7,380 nucleotides of DNA from Candidatus Njordarchaeota archaeon (GTDB lineage Archaea; Asgardarchaeota; Njordarchaeia; Njordarchaeales; JAHKLH01), in contig JAHKLH010000077.1 of assembly GCA_029856635.1 (NCBI GenBank), forward strand, positions 1-7,380, read 5' to 3'. Positions 4,697 through 7,380 of the stretch are shown in pieces. The translations under genes were made by a program, and so were the position numbers. The first letter of the stretch is position 1; the number at the start of each line of letters is the position of its first letter. The notes beneath the pieces were generated by a model. It was given only the letters and a program-made list of their open reading frames with translations. It was not told the origin of the DNA and did not search any database.

Positions 4697-5414
4697 AATG
4701 TGCGAAATTGACTATGTATTTGCAATATTAATCACATTAACATTAACCATCGGAATAATCCTCGTTTATTTGTTCAATATACATCTACCTGAAACAAAGA
4801 TAATAATTGCTTTGATTAATCTCGTAGAAACGCTACTTGAGAAATCAAGTTATTGGGGAGTCTTATTCCTTATGACGCTTGAGAGTGCATGTATTCCAAT
4901 TCCAAGCGAAATTATAATGCCATTGGCAGGCTATCTTACTTATTGTGGATTACTAGACTTTTGGATCGTTGTTCTTGCCGGTAGTATTGGAAATCTCATT
5001 GGATCATTAATAGCATATTACATTGGCTTAAGATGCGGCAGAAAAGCTATTTTAAAATGGGGAAAATACTTTTTAGTTGATAAAAGACATCTACACATTG
5101 CAGAAAAACTCTTTTTAAGACATGGAAATAAAATTGTCTTCTTCTCTCGTATGCTACCAGCCATAAGAACATTTATTTCCTTACCAGCAGGCCTTGGGAA
5201 AATGGATTTGAAGAAATTTATCATTTATACGTTCATTGGATCCATTCCCTGGAATTTTGCTTTAACATATTTTGGTGTTATCTTAGGTGAATATTGGTTT
5301 ATCGTATTCGAAGTTTTTAGAAAACTTGACCTACCATTAGTAATCGCATTAATTCTACTCATCGTTTGGTTTGTTATAAAAGGAAAAATTGAGGAAGAAC
5401 CTACTCACGTTTAA
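4686..5414 (+). CDS. DedA family (SNARE-associated/VTT domain) membrane protein
   Basis: This 242-residue polytopic membrane protein belongs to the DedA family, whose members flip or translocate lipid carriers and phospholipids in bacteria; the archaeal substrate is not known. Visible features are an N-terminal transmembrane segment (about 10-31), the signature ESACIPIPSE with E66 and E75 followed by PLAG (79-82), and a glycine-rich helix GNLIGSLIAYYIGLRCGR (102-119). FSRMLPAIRTFISLPAG (153-169) contains the conserved R155 and R161 important in family members. GSIPWN follows, then a last transmembrane segment (about 217-234) and a short charged tail. The length is normal. Its gene starts inside the amidohydrolase gene and is probably translated together with it. 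Its last 14 bases overlap the end of the small broken gene on the opposite strand. Confidence 0.9.
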   Translation: MKRKMCEIDYVFAILITLTLTIGIILVYLFNIHLPETKIIIALINLVETLLEKSSYWGVLFLMTLESACIPIPSEIIMPLAGYLTYCGLLDFWIVVLAGSIGNLIGSLIAYYIGLRCGRKAILKWGKYFLVDKRHLHIAEKLFLRHGNKIVFFSRMLPAIRTFISLPAGLGKMDLKKFIIYTFIGSIPWNFALTYFGVILGEYWFIVFEVFRKLDLPLVIALILLIVWFVIKGKIEEEPTHV

Positions 5415-5676
5415 TACCAATGAAGGTTTGAGTTTTCTCGACATACCAACGTACTTTATCCTTAAACCACTTCCAAAAACGAACATAAGCTTCAAAGGAA
5501 TCTGCTTCAAAACAAGAAAACCATTATATTCCGTACCAAAGATGATCAGCAACGCAGACTAAGCGAACGTCCTTTGGAAATTCCTTTTTTAAACGCTCCC
5601 ATTCCTCACGCGCTTTTTTCTCCTCTTCCGCCGTTAGTTCTTTATATTTGAAAAGAACAACAATAACATATCTCAT
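5401..5676 (-). pseudogene. Small unknown protein gene, interrupted (two compensating frameshifts or one stop)
   Basis: The minus strand carries a gene of about 92 codons. From ATG 5676 it reads MRYVIVVLFKYKELTAEEEK and on to VCVADHL, then reaches an in-frame TAA at 5526-5524. Reading +1 from TTTGG at about 5538 gives GTEYNGFLVL. A shift back at about 5508 returns to the first frame with EADSFEAYVRFWKWF and ends in TFIGIKRE at TAG 5403-5401. The three pieces join into one sensible protein: beta strand, charged helix, strand, strand, aromatic helix, like a ferredoxin-like or dimeric alpha-beta barrel fold. I do not recognise the family. A good ribosome binding site (AGGTG, 5687-5683) precedes the ATG. 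Possible causes are recent decay, sequencing error at the TTT/TTTT runs, or recoding. It follows the uracil-DNA glycosylase gene by 64 bases, and its end overlaps dedA tail to tail. Confidence 0.7.
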
Positions 5677-5682
5677 TATCTG

Positions 5683-5687
5683 CACCT
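5683..5687 (-). promoter_or_regulatory. Ribosome binding site of the interrupted small gene
   Basis: AGGTG on the minus strand lies six bases before ATG 5676. An A/T-rich, TATA-like run with a 10-base palindrome TGTTATAACA (5701-5710) lies just upstream. Intact start signals suggest that the damage within the gene is recent or only apparent. Confidence 0.5.
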
Positions 5688-5740
5688 AAATAAAAATATA
5701 TGTTATAACAATAATCGAGCTTTTGATTCATTAATCATGC

Positions 5741-6391
5741 TTAAAAGAAATCTTCCAATGTAATCTTGGTTCTCTTTCCTTCCATCAAGCTTTTCAGATA
5801 ACGAAAATCATCCTCAATGATCTTGCGCCAAGGAGGTTTATATAACGCCGCTGCTGGATGAAATGTCACAAATACTTTCACTTTCTTTTTTCCAATTACG
5901 CCTTCAAAAACATTTCCTCTGATTTTTGATAATGAAGAAAAATGAAATCCGATCTTGGAAAGAATGTACTTAGCAGAGTGTCTACCTAAACATACAATTA
6001 TATCTGGTTGTATTATCTCAAGTTGCCTATCCAAATAAGGAGAACATATCCTTATTTCCTCCTCTGTTGGTTCTCTATTTCCCCTTTGTAATCTGGCTGG
6101 AACATTTGGATTTGGCACGGGTCTGCATTTAACAACGTTGGTAATAAATACTTCAGATCGTGGAATTCCAAGAATGCCTTCAATTAATTGCGTTAGAAAC
6201 TTCCCAGCTGCTCCAACAAATGGTCGCCCTTGCAAATCTTCTTCTCGACCAGGAGCTTCTCCTATGAAGACAATCCTAGCATTTGGGTTCCCTTCACCAG
6301 GTACAGCATTAGTTCTTGTTTTTGCTAAGTGGCATTTCGTGCAGTTACGGATTTCTTCAGCAATTTTGTTTAACATATCTTCTTTGTTCAT
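5741..6391 (-). CDS. udg: Family-4 uracil-DNA glycosylase (4Fe-4S)
   Basis: From ATG 6391 the protein has 216 residues, typical for thermostable family-4 uracil-DNA glycosylases, which remove uracil from DNA formed by cytosine deamination. Motif 1 is GEAPGREEDLQGRPFVGAAG (residues 44-63), followed by FITNVVKCRP (82-91). Motif 2 is FHPAAAL (177-183). Four cysteines, C17, C20 (CTKC), C89 and C116, stand where the family binds its iron-sulfur cluster. The last eight residues, KITLEDFF, resemble the archaeal PCNA-interacting (PIP) box Qxx(L/I)xxFF with K for Q, suggesting recruitment to the sliding clamp. A TTG at 6397 would add two residues; ATG is preferred. The gene is divergent from the surface-protein gene. 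Confidence 0.94.
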   Translation of the reverse strand: MNKEDMLNKIAEEIRNCTKCHLAKTRTNAVPGEGNPNARIVFIGEAPGREEDLQGRPFVGAAGKFLTQLIEGILGIPRSEVFITNVVKCRPVPNPNVPARLQRGNREPTEEEIRICSPYLDRQLEIIQPDIIVCLGRHSAKYILSKIGFHFSSLSKIRGNVFEGVIGKKKVKVFVTFHPAAALYKPPWRKIIEDDFRYLKSLMEGKRTKITLEDFF

Positions 6392-6457
6392 TATCAACTA
6401 CCAAAATAATTTTGAAAAAACAATACTTTGTACTAAAAATCGTTTGCTCCAAAAAAT

Positions 6458-6470
6458 TATATTATATTTT
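6458..6470 (+). promoter_or_regulatory. Candidate TATA box for the surface-protein gene
   Basis: TATA-like sequence TTATATTATATTT lies about 75 bases before ATG 6538 in the divergent spacer. A second candidate, TTTAATAAAT (6506-6515), would start transcription almost at the ATG and leave the ribosome binding site outside the message, so the upstream one is preferred. Confidence 0.35.
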
Positions 6471-6528
6471 TTTGAATCCCAATGGATTTCGCAACTTTTG
6501 TAATCTTTAATAAATGTTTCAGACGCTT

Positions 6529-6535
6529 GGGGATC
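6529..6535 (+). promoter_or_regulatory. Ribosome binding site fixing ATG 6538
   Basis: GGGGATC stands with five bases between the G run and ATG 6538. Together with the signal-peptide-like codons that follow, it supports this start. Confidence 0.5.
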
Positions 6536-6537
6536 AA

Positions 6538-7380
6538 ATGCGTGCAATAGTAGTGTTCTTCATAGCAATCTTGTTGTGTTCATTTATTTCTTCATCTTTT
6601 AATCCATTTGACATAGTAACGCAGGAGAAACAGAACCTTTCTTCAACGAAATTTTATGAAAGTAGTATATTTCATTCTAGAGAAAGTTTTCGTCAAGCAT
6701 CTTTTTTAATCCCTGTAGATGTTAACATAAAGTACTACTCCGATTATGTAGACGACACTTGGTTAAGCAGTGATATACTACGGCAATTTAGATATCGCAT
6801 AATTTTAAACATAACAGAACCATCGGGTATTCCCAGAAAGAATTATCCAATCATATTTGAAGTAGAATTCCCAACTAGACCTCCTGGAATGTGTAGAGAT
6901 GATACAATACTTTTAACTGATGAAAACGGTAATCCGATTCCTTTTGCCATAGTTAGCAAAACAGTTTATACTTATGAAGAAGCCAAGTATCTTGCAAAAG
7001 CAACAATTGCAACTGTTGTTAACATTTCAGCAAACGGGTTTAAGATTCTTCATCTATATTGGAGTGATGATTACATTCCAAGTGTACCAAGGGTTTCTGG
7101 ATCATTATCACTTTCTACGAGCCAGAGCGAGTTAATAGTATCGAATTCCATAGGCAAATATTCAGTGAAAATAAGGAAACAAGGAGATGTAAGAATATTT
7201 TTTGATAACACTGAGTCATTCTTAGGAGCTAGTCCAACCATTATTCCTATTATGCCCCAAAATGGAACATATATCATCTTAGATACTGTAAATGATACTC
7301 CAATTCAAAGCAATCGAAAAGATTATGATCATATAAAGGTCATTGCTTGGGAAGATTCTACACATCTAACAATTTATGGA
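6538..7380 (+). CDS. Secreted or cell-surface protein, N-terminal part (cut by window edge)
   Basis: The frame is open for 281 codons from ATG 6538 to the right edge. Residues 2-20 (RAIVVFFIAILLCSFISSS) form a signal peptide or membrane anchor. The rest is polar, rich in beta-strand-like alternation, Ser, Thr and Asn, with several N-glycosylation sequons (NLS, NIT, NIS, NGT, NDT), as in archaeal exported glycoproteins. The section from RYRIILNIT to YWSDDYIP, with LLTDENGNPIPF in its middle, resembles the beta-sandwich domain of DUF2341-like archaeal surface proteins; this is a pattern impression. No enzyme motif is visible. The coding sequence contains at 7024-7039 a 16-base match to the complement of sRNA-3. 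Function is unknown; localisation outside the membrane is well supported. Confidence 0.8.
   Translation, partial: MRAIVVFFIAILLCSFISSSFNPFDIVTQEKQNLSSTKFYESSIFHSRESFRQASFLIPVDVNIKYYSDYVDDTWLSSDILRQFRYRIILNITEPSGIPRKNYPIIFEVEFPTRPPGMCRDDTILLTDENGNPIPFAIVSKTVYTYEEAKYLAKATIATVVNISANGFKILHLYWSDDYIPSVPRVSGSLSLSTSQSELIVSNSIGKYSVKIRKQGDVRIFFDNTESFLGASPTIIPIMPQNGTYIILDTVNDTPIQSNRKDYDHIKVIAWEDSTHLTIYG

Noticed and set aside
5355..5552. A 65-codon minus-strand frame as an independent gene
   Set aside because: Only its first part (GTEYNGFLVL) looks protein-like, and that part joins the pieces of the interrupted gene; the remainder is out of frame with the conserved-looking C-terminus.
6138..6510. Plus-strand open frames opposite the uracil-DNA glycosylase and its upstream region
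   Set aside because: They are antisense to the glycosylase motifs, have no ribosome binding site and resemble no known protein.

Overview
The window looks like part of an archaeal chromosome, AT-rich and probably from a thermophile. Evidence: an MptA-type (archaeal) GTP cyclohydrolase, a family-4 Fe-S uracil-DNA glycosylase ending in a PCNA-binding-like tail, TATA-box promoters about 25-30 bases before transcripts, GGTGAT-type ribosome binding sites, and above all five C/D box guide RNA genes with textbook archaeal dimensions. I cannot name the genus from the sequence.

Layout. 1-227 (minus): the 5' part of a radical SAM gene leaving the window at the left. 393-442 (plus): C/D sRNA-1. 473-904 (minus) and 1034-2119 (plus): a divergent pair, glycine cleavage H protein (gcvH) and a lipoate-protein ligase (lplA) carrying both catalytic and accessory domains, sharing a short AT-rich promoter region. 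2120-2724: a 605-base spacer without protein genes that holds four more C/D sRNAs, three on the minus strand (sRNA-2, -3, -4) and one on the plus strand (sRNA-5). 2725-5414 (plus): a likely operon of mptA, an amidohydrolase and a DedA membrane protein. 5401-5676 (minus): a small gene interrupted in its middle, best explained by two compensating single-base frameshifts. 5741-6391 (minus): uracil-DNA glycosylase. 6538 to the right edge (plus): the start of a secreted or cell-surface protein.

How the parts work together. LplA would attach lipoate to the lysine of GcvH, so the divergent pair is a self-contained modification unit; no other glycine cleavage gene is visible. MptA opens pterin synthesis (methanopterin/folate-type cofactors, archaeosine) from GTP; the co-transcribed amidohydrolase resembles deaminases of nucleobase-like rings and may act on a related compound, which is inference. 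The sRNAs would guide fibrillarin-dependent 2'-O-methylation of rRNA or tRNA.

The most noteworthy content is the sRNA cluster. All five show box C, guide, D', C', guide and box D in order, with 12-nucleotide guides in nine of ten cases; two neighbours carry nearly the same D' guide shifted by one nucleotide.
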